Assembly (NCBI GenBank): GCA_947303585.1
Contig: CAMYYT010000010.1
Location: 1-39,666 of the forward strand
DNA from: an uncultured Pseudomonadota bacterium
Lineage (GTDB): Bacteria; Pseudomonadota; Alphaproteobacteria; Rs-D84
Direction of reading: 5' to 3'
Length of the DNA stretch: 39,666 nucleotides
Position 1 is the first letter of the stretch, and each line of letters begins with the position of its first letter. This document shows, in pieces, positions 15,035-25,700 of this stretch. Below the pieces are notes generated by a model. That model had not been told where the DNA came from. It saw only the letters and a program-made list of their open reading frames with translations, and did no database searches. The position numbers and the translations under genes are program-made.

Positions 15035-15817
15035 ATGTATGTGACAGATTCAAATGAAAGCCTGAAACAAAAGTACGAAAAAGAAAATAATTTGTTAAAT
15101 CGTTTGCATGGTTATGAAACAGTAGAACGGACAAAATTTTTGAATAAATATTTTAACAACAAAGATTTTATTAAAAACCGTGAACGTAATGCCGCGAAAT
15201 TCAAAGAGCCTTTGAAATCTATTTTGAAAAAAATTAAATTTGATTATTTGGGTATTGTATTATTAGCAATAGTCATAGGCAGCTTTGCAGGAATCTATAC
15301 ATATGCGAAAAAAGATGATGTATCAATAGAAAAACAACAGAACAAAAACATCAAATCCGTATTCGTTGGGCTTGTTTGTATGCTGGTGGGTTTTGGTGCG
15401 GGTCTGGCGACAACTGTTCATTCTCATCGCATGATAAGAAAATATGATGTTGAAAGATTTTATAACAGAATGGCTATCCGTCTATTTAGTGTTTTGAAAA
15501 AAGTTTATCCGGATTTGCAGGATAATGCTTTGTTAAATTATAACCCAGAATCGTCTTTGGTAATTACAACTTTGTTAATGGCAAATATGAGTGAAGAAGA
15601 CACTAAAAAAATACAATCTTTGGCAATCACATTGTCAAACAAAGATAATGTTGAAAAAGATGATTTGCAAGAATATGAAGCTGGCATAAACGAAGCTTTT
15701 GAAATAGTAAAGAAAGCATTGGACCAAGATCAAGACTTGTATTATTCGATACTTCAGGTTTATAATGGTATTATTCCAAGGAATTTTAATTTACACCAAT
15801 CGAGAATCAAAGAATAA
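15035..15817 (+). CDS. Two-helix membrane protein of unknown function
   Basis: The 260-residue product has a long charged N-terminal cytoplasmic-type region (about 1-68). Two hydrophobic helices follow at about 70-92 (YLGIVLLAIVIGSFAGIYTYA) and 107-130 (SVFVGLVCMLVGFGAGLATTV), separated by a short Lys-rich loop. The C-terminal domain of about 130 residues is mostly helical. Both termini are probably on the same side. AGGAA precedes the ATG. No family is recognised. It is divergent from rnj and ends at a terminator shared with tRNA-Arg. Confidence 0.72.
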   Translation: MYVTDSNESLKQKYEKENNLLNRLHGYETVERTKFLNKYFNNKDFIKNRERNAAKFKEPLKSILKKIKFDYLGIVLLAIVIGSFAGIYTYAKKDDVSIEKQQNKNIKSVFVGLVCMLVGFGAGLATTVHSHRMIRKYDVERFYNRMAIRLFSVLKKVYPDLQDNALLNYNPESSLVITTLLMANMSEEDTKKIQSLAITLSNKDNVEKDDLQEYEAGINEAFEIVKKALDQDQDLYYSILQVYNGIIPRNFNLHQSRIKE

Positions 15818-15821
15818 ATAA

Positions 15822-15846
15822 AAAAAACGGCAAATCCGTTTTTTTA
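15822..15846. terminator. Bidirectional terminator between the membrane protein gene and tRNA-Arg
   Basis: An A-run plus ACGG (to 15830) pairs with CCGT (15836-15839) and a T-run around CAAAT. It lies 5 nt after one stop and about 5 nt beyond the tRNA-Arg CCA on the other strand. Unlike the three other tRNA loci here, no tail copy follows. Confidence 0.75.
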
Positions 15847-15850
15847 TTTG

Positions 15851-15927
15851 TGGCGCACCCAGCGGGATTCGAACCTGCAGTCTTTGCCTTCGGAGGGCAA
15901 TGCATTATCCAGTTATGCTATGGGTGC
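15851..15927 (-). tRNA. tRNA-Arg (anticodon CCG)
   Basis: On the minus strand acceptor GCACCCA pairs with TGGGTGC and is followed by G and an encoded CCA (15851-15853). The anticodon stem TTGCC/GGCAA encloses CTCCGAA, giving CCG for arginine codon CGG. The T-arm has GGTTCGAATCC. It lies 22 nt after the prfB stop on the same strand, so it is probably processed from the prfB transcript. Confidence 0.95.
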
Positions 15928-15949
15928 TTGAACCAAGTTTTATTATATA

Positions 15950-17021
15950 TTATTTTGCTAACATTGCCAGCATAAAATCATCTAAATCACCGTCCAGAAC
16001 AGCGGCAGAATCTGTTTTTTCAACATTTGTCCGTACATCTTTAACCAGCTGGTAAGGATAGAGAACATAGTTGCGTATCTGGCTGCCCCATTCAATTTTC
16101 TTTTGAGCGGCCTTAGCGGCATCTTCTTCGGCGGCGCGTTTTTCCATTTCAAGTTCGTATAATTTAGAACGCAACATTTTCATTGCCATTTCTTTGTTTT
16201 GAATTTGGCTGCGTTCGTTCTGGCAAGTCACAACGGTATTTGTTGGGATATGTGTGATACGGACGGCAGAATCGGTCTTGTTTACATGCTGTCCACCGGC
16301 ACCGCTTGCACGATAAGTATCTATTCTTAAATCTTTTTCGTTTATTTCAATTTCGATAGAATCATCTATATCGGGCCACACATCCACAGAAGCGAAACTA
16401 GTTTGGCGTTTCCCGTTTGCGTTAAAAGGTGAAATACGAACCAGTCTGTGAACACCGATTTCGTTTTTTAACCAACCAAAAGCGCGTTCGCCAGAAATAC
16501 GAAAAGTGACACTTTTAATCCCAGCAACATCGCCTTCGTGTTCTTCGACTGTTTCAACAGAAAAACCGTGCCTTTCGCACCACCTGGTATACATACGCGA
16601 CAACATTTGCGCCCAATCTTGTGCTTCGGTTCCGCCAGCGCCAGATTGAATAAACAAAAAAGCGCCATTGTTGTCCATTGGATCACTGAACAAAGTGATA
16701 AATTTCGCTTTGTGTGCAGCATCTGCTAAATTGTTAATAGCGTCATTTATATCTGCATCTTCTGGGGATAATTCATATAAATCACAAAGGTTTTTATATT
16801 CGTTTTCTAGATTGGTCAATTCTGTTAATTGTTTTTCTAGACTAGATTTTTTTTGTAAAATTCCGCGTGCATAATCAGGATTATTCCATAAATCAGCCTG
16901 ATTAGAAATTGTGGTTAATTCGTCTATATCTTTTTGAATTTTTTCCGGGTCAAAGGAACCCCCTTAACGAAGCGATATCGTCAGAGATTTGATTTAAAAT
17001 ATCATTGTTTGCAACTGTCAT
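15950..17021 (-). CDS. prfB: Peptide chain release factor 2 with programmed +1 frameshift
   Basis: RF2 reads UGA and UAA stops. The gene is in two frames. Frame 0 runs from the ATG at 17021 for 23 codons to an in-frame TGA at 16950-16952. A +1 shift continues in the next frame to 15950, giving about 356 residues, the family norm. The main frame carries the codon-recognition tripeptide SPF (RISPFNANG) and the peptidyl-hydrolysis GGQ (RASGAGGQHVNKTDSAVRI). Family blocks GAGGTEAQDWAQML and VHRLVRISPF are present. The interruption is the known autoregulatory frameshift, not a mutation. tRNA-Arg follows 22 nt downstream. Confidence 0.97.
16950..16964 (-). promoter_or_regulatory. RF2 programmed +1 frameshift site
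   Basis: Read on the minus strand, the Shine-Dalgarno-like AGGGGG (16964-16959) precedes TTC CTT TGA C. That is the family arrangement AGGGGG-NNN-CTT-TGA-C, with one codon between the internal Shine-Dalgarno and the slippery CTT. When RF2 is scarce the ribosome slips on CTT and continues. This is established RF2 autoregulation. Confidence 0.95.
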
Positions 17022-17137
17022 ACCAGAAAATATACCAGTTTATTTATCTAAATCAACTTTTTTGTTTTTTTAGATAAAGTTTTATTGCGTTGTATTTTTA
17101 AATATGATAAAATAGAACATAACGAGAGGGAATCTTC

Positions 17138-18388
17138 ATGAAGAAAAATTTATTAACATTTGGATTGCTGGGTGCGTTTTTGATGGGAAACGGCGCTTTG
17201 GCGGTATCTGCTGGAACGACCGCAACAAATGGTGCGCGTGGTTCTGTGATTTATAATACTTCTACTGGGCAATCTAATGGTGGTTTGCGTGGGCAAAAGG
17301 GTGTTGTTAATGCGTATTTACAAAACCAACGTAATACATATTTTTTGATTACTCAACCAGATGTTGATACTGCCTGTCGCGAAAAGATTTTTAATTGTTT
17401 GTCTGATTATTGTGGTGATACGGTTATTGTGCCTGGAAAGACTTCCGGGCGTTGCCTGTATGCAACAGAAACAGAATTATACAATTATGCACTTCTTTGT
17501 TTGCAAAAAGATCATTCTATTCTTTTGCCGCAATATAACACAATGACAAAAAATGGTACGGGCGGGATGAATACTGCGGCAAGATTGTGTCCGTCGTATG
17601 TTCAACAAGAATTAATGTCTTATTTGTCGATGGCAAATATGGCGGATAAATTAACGCGTTCTCATTCTGATTTATGTTTGCAACGCAGACGTGAATTAGA
17701 AGCGGCGATGGCGTGTCATTCTGTTGCGCTTGCATATGGAAACGAAACAGATAGTATGTTAAAGACGCAATTGTCAGATTTTTGTGGACCTGGCGTTTCT
17801 GGTGGTTCTGCTGAAATGGTGACGCGTTTTGCAAATGCTGGTAATGTTGGCGCTAATATTTGGGGATGGGCTGAAAAGATAGTTAGTTTGGATGGTAATT
17901 CCAAGGGTGCTAATTGGGAAGCAGCAGTAGATTCTATTTTGGTAAGTTATACTAATCGTATGAATCTTGCGTGTGGTGACAATATGCAGTTGAATACGGT
18001 AACTCGGCCACTTGAAACAAATACAACTCCTAACTTACAAACTGCGGCCGGATTGATTGCGAATATTGCTTTTCCGGAAACTCAGGCAAATCCACAAAAT
18101 CCGCACGAAGACCAAAGTATATTTATGGAATTAACATCTATGTCTGAAATATACGATTATGCAACAGCGCAACAGGTTGTTAATGCAGGGATGGCAAATT
18201 CGGCTTTGACACAAAATTCCTTTTTAACCAGTTCGCAAATGGATAATATGCAAAAGGCTTATAAATACGGAACCAAAGTGTTTGTTATTCGCGACAGTAC
18301 CAGATGTTATGTTGTCCCGGTTACTACATTGACCCAGGCAGAAACATCTTTGGTTGCCCAAGCATTTACTAATTGTGTAAGCCGATAA
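17138..18388 (+). CDS. Exported Cys-containing protein of unknown function
   Basis: The 416-residue product has a clear signal peptide (MKKNLLTFGLLGAFLMGNGALA, about 22 residues, shown here in one run of 20 plus two: KKNLLTFGLLGAFLMGNGA then LA). The mature part is Asn/Thr/Ala-rich with about ten cysteines in loosely paired arrangement (CREKIFNCLSDYC; CLYATET; LLCLQK; LCPS), so disulfides in the periplasm are likely. No enzymatic motif is recognised. The start has GAGAGGG about 8 nt upstream. A candidate promoter (TTGCGT at about 17087, TAAAAT at about 17108) lies in the gap to prfB. A terminator follows, and the amidase gene lies immediately downstream, hinting at an envelope role without proving it. 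Confidence 0.75.
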   Translation: MKKNLLTFGLLGAFLMGNGALAVSAGTTATNGARGSVIYNTSTGQSNGGLRGQKGVVNAYLQNQRNTYFLITQPDVDTACREKIFNCLSDYCGDTVIVPGKTSGRCLYATETELYNYALLCLQKDHSILLPQYNTMTKNGTGGMNTAARLCPSYVQQELMSYLSMANMADKLTRSHSDLCLQRRRELEAAMACHSVALAYGNETDSMLKTQLSDFCGPGVSGGSAEMVTRFANAGNVGANIWGWAEKIVSLDGNSKGANWEAAVDSILVSYTNRMNLACGDNMQLNTVTRPLETNTTPNLQTAAGLIANIAFPETQANPQNPHEDQSIFMELTSMSEIYDYATAQQVVNAGMANSALTQNSFLTSSQMDNMQKAYKYGTKVFVIRDSTRCYVVPVTTLTQAETSLVAQAFTNCVSR

Positions 18389-18404
18389 GGAATATGAGAA
18401 TAAA

Positions 18405-18432
18405 AAAAGCACGCCGATAAAGGCGTGTTTTT
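18405..18432 (+). terminator. Terminator after the exported Cys protein
   Basis: AGCACGCC, loop GATAAA, GGCGTG and a long T-run. It separates this gene from the amidase promoter 29 nt further on. Confidence 0.85.
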
Positions 18433-18460
18433 TTTATCTGAAAAAAATCTTACAGTTTTC

Positions 18461-18489
18461 TTGAATATTAATCATTTTTTTGGTATAAT
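18461..18489 (+). promoter_or_regulatory. Promoter giving an apparently leaderless amidase mRNA
   Basis: TTGAAT (18461-18466) and perfect TATAAT (18484-18489) with an ideal 17-nt spacer. The ATG begins at 18497, only 7 nt after the -10, where transcription would normally start. No Shine-Dalgarno is present before the ATG. Confidence 0.7.
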
Positions 18490-18496
18490 AACGAAC

Positions 18497-19690
18497 ATGA
18501 AAATATCACGTAGACAAGTTTTGAAAACGGTTAGTTTTAGTGCGCTTGTTGTCGCTATTTCTCCGCGTATTGCATTTGCTGCACCTAATACGGTGCGTTC
18601 AATTCGTACTGGTGTTCAACCTGGCAGAAAAACTCGTCTGGTAATTGAAACTTCGTCGCGTCCGTCTTATACGCTGTCTTATGGGGACAAGCTGTTAAAT
18701 ATAAATTTATCAAATACTAATGGAAAATCAGATGCAAAAACCAGTTTAGCCAAGGGGACATTGATTAAAAGAATAACACAAATTCAAAATGGTTCTACTT
18801 TACAGGTTTCGGCAACTCTTTCTGGTATGATAGATGCGATTGATAAAAAGCAAATAATGATTTTAGAACCAAATGGTGATAATGATTATAGACTTGTAAT
18901 AGATTTTGCTGCTGGTAGTGGTCGCGGAATAACAGGTTCCGCAACAACGAGCAGGGCGGCTACTCAACAATCAACGCAAAAGAAAGAAGAAACAAAAACA
19001 CAAACAAAACAAACGCAACATATAATAGTGATTGATGCTGGACACGGTGGCAAAGATCCTGGGTGTATTGGGCGTTCTGGGGTTCAGGAGAAAACAGTGG
19101 TTTTGTCGGTTGCAAAAAAATTAAAATCTAAATTGGATAGTGCGGGTTATAAAACATATTTAACTCGTTCTAATGATTCTTTTTTGAAATTGGCTGACCG
19201 TGCTGAATTCGCAGAAAAGAAACGCGCAGATTTGTTTATATCATTGCATGCTAATGCAAACCCCAGTCGTGATATGCGTGGATTTTCCGTGTATACTTTG
19301 TCTGAAAAAGCTTCTGACGAAGAAGCGCAAAAATTGGCTGATTCAGAAAATGCCGCTGATAAAATTGATGTAAACGGTTTTGAACAATTTTCCAAAGATA
19401 TCCGTGTGGCGTTGTCTGCTCTGCAACAACACGCCGTCGCAGAATTAAGCGAAGAATATGCAAACAGTTGTGCAAAATCTTTGAATAAAGCATCTATTCA
19501 GCAGCAAAAAGGCCCGTCTGTCCGTCATGCGCCATTCGCGGTGTTGCGTTCAACTGTGCCAGGTGCGTTAATAGAATTGGGACATTTGTCCAATAAAAAC
19601 GAAGAAAAACTTTTGAAATCAGACGACCACCAAAACAAACTGGTTGCCGCTATCGTAAAATCTATCAATTCTTACGATTTTGATGTGTAG
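18497..19690 (+). CDS. Tat-exported N-acetylmuramoyl-L-alanine amidase (AMIN + Amidase_3, AmiC type)
   Basis: The enzyme cleaves the amide bond between MurNAc and the stem peptide during daughter-cell separation. Residues 1-29 form a twin-arginine signal (SRRQVLKTVSF, cleavage after AFA), as in E. coli AmiA and AmiC. An AMIN-like domain occupies about 30-125, a Gln/Thr-rich linker about 150-172, and the Zn amidase domain about 175-392. Zn/catalytic residues are visible: His in IDAGHGGKDPG, Glu in GVQEKTVVLS, His in LFISLHANA, and Glu in GALIELGHLSN. The insertion after SLHANA is in the position of the AmiC regulatory helix. The ATG at 18497 is chosen over an in-frame GTG at 18425, which lies inside the previous terminator. 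Confidence 0.93.
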   Translation: MKISRRQVLKTVSFSALVVAISPRIAFAAPNTVRSIRTGVQPGRKTRLVIETSSRPSYTLSYGDKLLNINLSNTNGKSDAKTSLAKGTLIKRITQIQNGSTLQVSATLSGMIDAIDKKQIMILEPNGDNDYRLVIDFAAGSGRGITGSATTSRAATQQSTQKKEETKTQTKQTQHIIVIDAGHGGKDPGCIGRSGVQEKTVVLSVAKKLKSKLDSAGYKTYLTRSNDSFLKLADRAEFAEKKRADLFISLHANANPSRDMRGFSVYTLSEKASDEEAQKLADSENAADKIDVNGFEQFSKDIRVALSALQQHAVAELSEEYANSCAKSLNKASIQQQKGPSVRHAPFAVLRSTVPGALIELGHLSNKNEEKLLKSDDHQNKLVAAIVKSINSYDFDV

Positions 19691-19701
19691 AATCCAATTT
19701 T

Positions 19702-22700
19702 TTATTGGTCAAAAGCAGATTTTCTCGTCTTCCAAGAAGTATAAATACGGTCTGCACAATAAAGTGAACATGCGTCATTACAGTGCTCCGCAGGCGAAGA
19801 CGGTGTAACCATATTTTTTAAATACCCATCAGGTAACGCAGCATACACCCATGGAGAAGAATCTAGATTAATTCGTTGTCTTCCTTTCGGAATATAATCT
19901 GTCAGTTTGCACCAACAATTTCTAGCGGATTCGTCATCGACTATCCTAGGAGTACCAACATCCCCTTCTGAATCAGCAATTGTTGGACTACAACGTCCTA
20001 GCCCTTTGATGTCTCCATAACAAAAACTTACACCAAAACTACCTGGTTGTATTCCTCCATATGTGTCAGCGTTTGCCCCACCAGAGCCTCCAGTAAACAC
20101 TGCGCCATAAGCATTAGAACTAATAGAAGCGGCAAAATACGCAGATCCTTTTATAGAAGTATCTGCTTCACTTAGTGATGCTGGTACGGGGCAACTTTCT
20201 GATTGTTCTGTTGAAGAACCGTCATTGTTTCCAGATTCGTTTCCATTACCAGTATCTGACGAGCCACCACCATTTTCCAATACAGTTTCGTCATGGATAT
20301 TATAAGTTGTTCCATTGAAATCCATGCGCAATTTTTTCAATGTGTCTTTGTTCAACCGTAAATTTGAATCCAACGAAGTCTGTAGATAATATGTAGATTT
20401 CGGGGTTTTCAAAGCGAACGCCGGAGAACCGATCTTTGTTTTTGATAAACAAGCCTTGGCATCACCAATATGCAACCATGCATTCGAAGTGCATTCAAAT
20501 TCGGTTGGTTCATATGGATTATCTGGAATGTCTGGTTCTGTTGGGGTTTCTATCCATTTAGCATAGAAAGTTTTGTTTCCAGTTGAACCGTGCGGAACTT
20601 CGGTTTTTGGGTCGCCAGTAAAATCTTCTGTTTCATACCAGCCACCAAAGGTGTATCCGTCGCGCGTAACATCGGTCGGTAAAGTAATGGTTTCAGATTC
20701 AACAGTATAAATTTCGTCGGTATATTCTGTTCCACTATTAGATACAAAATGTATTGTGTATGTTATCGGTAAACAAATATTTGCATATAATGTTTCTCTG
20801 CGTTGTTGACCAGATGCAATTGATGTCCAAACCCAACTTGCACAACCGGCAGCACAGCCGTTTCTGCATCCGTCATTTGCATTTGTGATGCTGCTGGAAT
20901 ACCCATACCCCACAGGAGTTATTGTGCGATTTGTTGACACCGGTTGTAATTCCCCATATACGCCGTTATTATCCGGTATAAACCCAGTTAAAGAACAAAT
21001 ACAATTATCGTCGTCACATGTAGAATTACCAATCACTTTCCCATAATCAAAAGTCACCCCCCATGTTCCATTATCACTAAGTCCATAAACATCAGCGTTG
21101 CTGGTTAATGCGCCGTCCAGGCTTAAATATCCATATTGAGTGCCTGCTTTGGAAGTATCCATGCTGGATAAAGGATTATAATATACTTCGTATCCTTCAC
21201 CGCAGTCTGATACTGACGGTGTGTTTTCCGCCCATTGCGCATAAAGATATATAGGTTCCAGAGTATGTTGTTCAGGATCTATTTCTAAATCTTTAACAGG
21301 GTTGTCGCATTGAGTGTTGTTTTCGCCTTCACACCACCCAAGGAACGTATAACCAGTGCGTTCTGGGTGACTTATCGTAAATTTAAGTGTTGTAATAGTA
21401 TATGTTTCAGGATTCACGGGATCTTCGCCCCATGTTCCATAGCCTAAATCATAAGTTATACCATAAATCTCAGGAACATCGCTTGTTAAACAAACATTAG
21501 ACATTGAATATAAATTGCTTCTAAGAGAATTACGATTTGCTGAAATATACATCCCGCAATGGGCAGAACATCGATTTTCACATGTGCTACCATAAGCATA
21601 AGGAATTCCAATAGATATCCACGGAGATGTTGTTGTATAATTTGTCTCGTTTATTGGTGAAAAACTGGTCAGTTTGCACCAACAATAAGAACCTGTTTCA
21701 GAAGTGTCAATGTTTGCTAATGTTCCAGCAGGTCTGTTCATTTGTCCACAAAAAGAAGTTCCGCGTAATTCTCCATAATCAAAAAGTACCATCCAATTTC
21801 CTGGTGTTATACCATGACTAATTGGTACAGAACAATTACCACCACCAGCGCCATTATAGGTGCAATAATCACTGTTAACACTTACGGAAAAGTGATTTGT
21901 GCCGTTGGCGGAAACATTTGTTGTTTCCAGGAAGTTTTGTATGGGTGTCGTATTACCTGTTGGACAAGAATTAGCAAACCATTGCGCATAAAATGTTTTG
22001 TCAGACATCTCTTCTGGTGCAACCGTAACAGTCTCAGGGCATGCCGTTGACAATTGTTCCGCATCCGCAATACTATCGCACCATCCCACGAAAACATAAC
22101 CATTTTTTTCTGGTATATCAGATGAAACGGATTCTTCTGATTCTATCGTATACGTTTTTTGGCTTAATATAGTATCGCCGTCTTTGAATGTGACAAAATA
22201 AATATCTTTTTCACAAACGGTGTTTGCATTTAAGTGATACCCTGGTTCACAATCCCATTGCGCATAAAGCGTTTTGTCTTCAAACCAATCCGTTTGCGAT
22301 CCTTTAACAGGTGTATCACATTCAAGTGAATCAATACACCAACCTTTGAATACATACCCGCTTTTTTCTGGTTCTGGCAAAGTGATAGTATCTGTCACCT
22401 GATAATCCAAAGGCGCAATTTCTGTCCCGCCCAAAGAATTGTATGTAATTGTATATGTGTTTGGTTCGCAAGCACCAAAAATTTTATCTCGGAACTCAGA
22501 TTTGTTTGAAAAAGCTGCTAGGCAACCGCTTGAACAATTATTCTGACATGGTCTATCAGGATAGTTATACGTGGTATACACCCATGAAGTTTTTGAAAGT
22601 TCTTGTGATGTTCCATCTGTTGGTACAAATTCTGTTAATTGACACCAACAATTTTCGCCACTATCAAAATTTGCTAATTCGTCCGTGGTTGTTTTATCGT

Positions 22701-25700
22701 GATTTACCCCTGTTTTTGCGCTGCAAACAGAATTACCAAAAACAATACCAGAGAAAGGTAACTGTTTTGCCCATTCCCCTTGTTCCAGCGATAAACCGCC
22801 AATTTTATCTACTGGTCCGCCCAAGCTTCCACGAGTATAAGAGCCTGCGCCGTTTATGGAAAAATTCGCACCAACCAATGCAGGTTCATATGTTTTGAAA
22901 TTATAACCATTGGGGCATTGTGCGTCCATCCATTTTGCATAAAATATTTTATCTCCGGTTGTGCCCACAGATATACTTTGTGTTTTATCGTTTCTAAAAT
23001 CAGAATTGTCGTACCAACCGTCCAAGGTATACCCAAACTTTATTGGTACTGGCAAATTAAAGCTATTTTCAATAGTGTATTTTTGTGGCGATAAATCGGT
23101 ACGTTCAATTTCACCGTCCATATATTTGATAGTGTATGAATCTGCTCTGCATTGGCCACCATATAGCGCAGAACGAAAATAAAAATTGTCTCTAAGTGTT
23201 GTTGCACAATATGCCGCGCAACTGTTTTTACATTCGGTGTACATATTACTAGATGAAGAACTTGGTGTATATCCATATATCCAAGATTTTGGTGAAACAG
23301 ATTGTTTTGTCCCGTTTAAGGGAAGAAAATCAGTCAAACTGCACCAACAATGATAACCGTCAGTTGCTGCATCTAGAATTTCATCCGAAACTGACCAATC
23401 AGAAACAAGACCATCCCATTTGTTGCCATGATTGTTACCACTGCGTGAACTGCATTTTGCAACACCGTATATTCGCCCATAATCAAAATTTGTTCCCCAA
23501 TATCCCCGACCATAGCCGTCTGCGCTTGTTAAAACATTATCACTAGCGTACGAACTATTGACACCACTAATAGATACTTGTCCATAAGAAGTCCCGTTTG
23601 CAGATGTATCTAAATCAGATATATTAGTTTGATAAAAAGTATAGCCTTCTGAACAGCCAACAAAATTCCATTTTGCATAGAATGTTTTGTTTCCGTAAGA
23701 ACCTGTAGGAATAACTTTGTTCAAAGAACAATTTTGAGTTAATTCTTCGTTGTCGCACCATCCCACGAATTCATAACCACTGCGCACAGGTGTTGGTATT
23801 GTGATTGTTTCGTCTGTGATCTGGTAGGTTGTTTTTTGGTTTGCGCCCGCCGGGAAATTACCACTATTTAACACATAATCTATTGTGTATTTATCTAACA
23901 CACAAACATCATTAGAAATGCCGACAAAATCTTCCAGAAACACAGAAATATTTCCTGCAAATATGTTATATTCTGTTTGACGTCGAGCGCAAATCTTTGC
24001 ACAATCAGAAACACACTCTTCCGTAGTAGAACGCGCATCCGTCCATCTCCAAGGATTGTTTGTAGAATTGCATGTTACACCCTGTGCATCAGATGGAACA
24101 AATTTTGTTGCTTTGCACCAACAATAATAACCAGGAGTGCTAGCGGGGCTGCTCGCAAAAGAATTCGAAGAGCTACATTTAGATGTTCCGATGATGTCTC
24201 CATACCCACGTGAAAGCCCCCATTCACCAGATTGGGTTAAACCGTATGATTCAGCGGTCTTGTCTCCGCTCGTTATATCTGCGGAACCATCGGCTGGTTT
24301 TGCGGCGTATCCAATAACGCTATTGTCAATTAACCTTTGGTTGTCCAATCGGGGCAAGCAAGATTGACGGTATCCGTCAGGACAAGAATCAAAAGTCCAT
24401 TTTGCATAAAAAGTTTTATCACCAAAATCACCAGGATTTATAGCAGTTACCGCAGAACCATTAAAATCAGAATTTGTATACCAACCATTAAAAACATACC
24501 CGCTTTTTTCTGGTTCTGGCAAAGTGATAGTATCTGTCACCTGATAATCCAAAGGCGCAATTTCTGTCCCGCCGTTTGAATTATAAGTTATAGTATATGT
24601 GATTGGTTCACATGTATCGCTATCAGAATTTTTTTCATATCCGTCAGTGCATTCAAAAGATAACCGACAATGTTTTTCCGGGGTTGTGCCATCGTTATAA
24701 TCCCGACCAGCCAAATCTATACCACTAGCATAAGAACAAGTTCCAGAAATATTGTCTGGACAAGTGGGTTGTGGATCACAAGACCAACTTTTATAGCAGG
24801 ATGTTATTTCTACATTGCCATTATCTGATTCAGGATAATTATCAGGACATGTCGCACATTCATTTGTCGTTTTGTTCATATATTTACCTGATTCACAACC
24901 ATACTGGGTATAGGCTATCACATCGGTATTGCGATTAGCTGGTATGTCATTTGTGATGTTTTCTTCAGAGCATGTTGCAGAATCTAGACAATACCCGTTA
25001 AAAACTTGGCCGCTTTTTGATATAGTTGCTAATCTCGTTGGGTTTGGACTAGATTTAAATTTTTGTGGTCTTACATCATTTACAGTTTTGTCTTCGCCGC
25101 TTAAACTTTCATCTTTATAAGTAATAGAATGCAAGGGTTCGTTGCATTTTGCGCTATCTACAGCATAAGAGCCAAATATTGCGGAACGAAAATCATGTTC
25201 ATATAAAACACTATTTGCACAAAGGCTGGCACAAGCCTGTGGATTATTTTCTTTTATTACCGTGGTATAAGCCCAAGTTGTCCATTTTGCATTTGGTGTA
25301 GTCACTGGTTCTCGAGTGTCCATGCCGTATTCCGTCATTTTGCACCAACAAAATTCTGTAAGCCCTGTTGCTTCATCTAACTGTTCGTCTGTCGCAGAAC
25401 GATAGAGTTTGTCATTAGAAGGGTATATATCATTTGGATACCAACTGCTCCATTTTGCTGTTCCTTTGACATAACCATAATCAAAATGAGTGATCCATTC
25501 ACCATCATTTAAGTTTGCCTGCAAGTCGTCTGCGTTACGACCTTCTCGTTGACCGTCTATGGATCTAAAAGAGTACGCCCCCCGTTTCCCATCTATGTTA
25601 GCATCTAAAATAGGCATAGCGGTCAATCCGGAATCGCAGTTCAATTCGTCCCATTTTGCATAAAACTTTTTGTGTCCAGTTGAACCAGTTGGAATTTCAT

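Noticed and set aside
15950..17021. prfB as a frameshifted pseudogene
   Set aside because: The stop at codon 24 sits in the canonical AGGGGG-NNN-CTT-TGA-C context and the total length is normal, so it is the programmed frameshift.
18425..18496. Amidase starting at the GTG near 18425
   Set aside because: That codon lies inside the preceding terminator and upstream of the promoter; the Tat signal begins at 18497.
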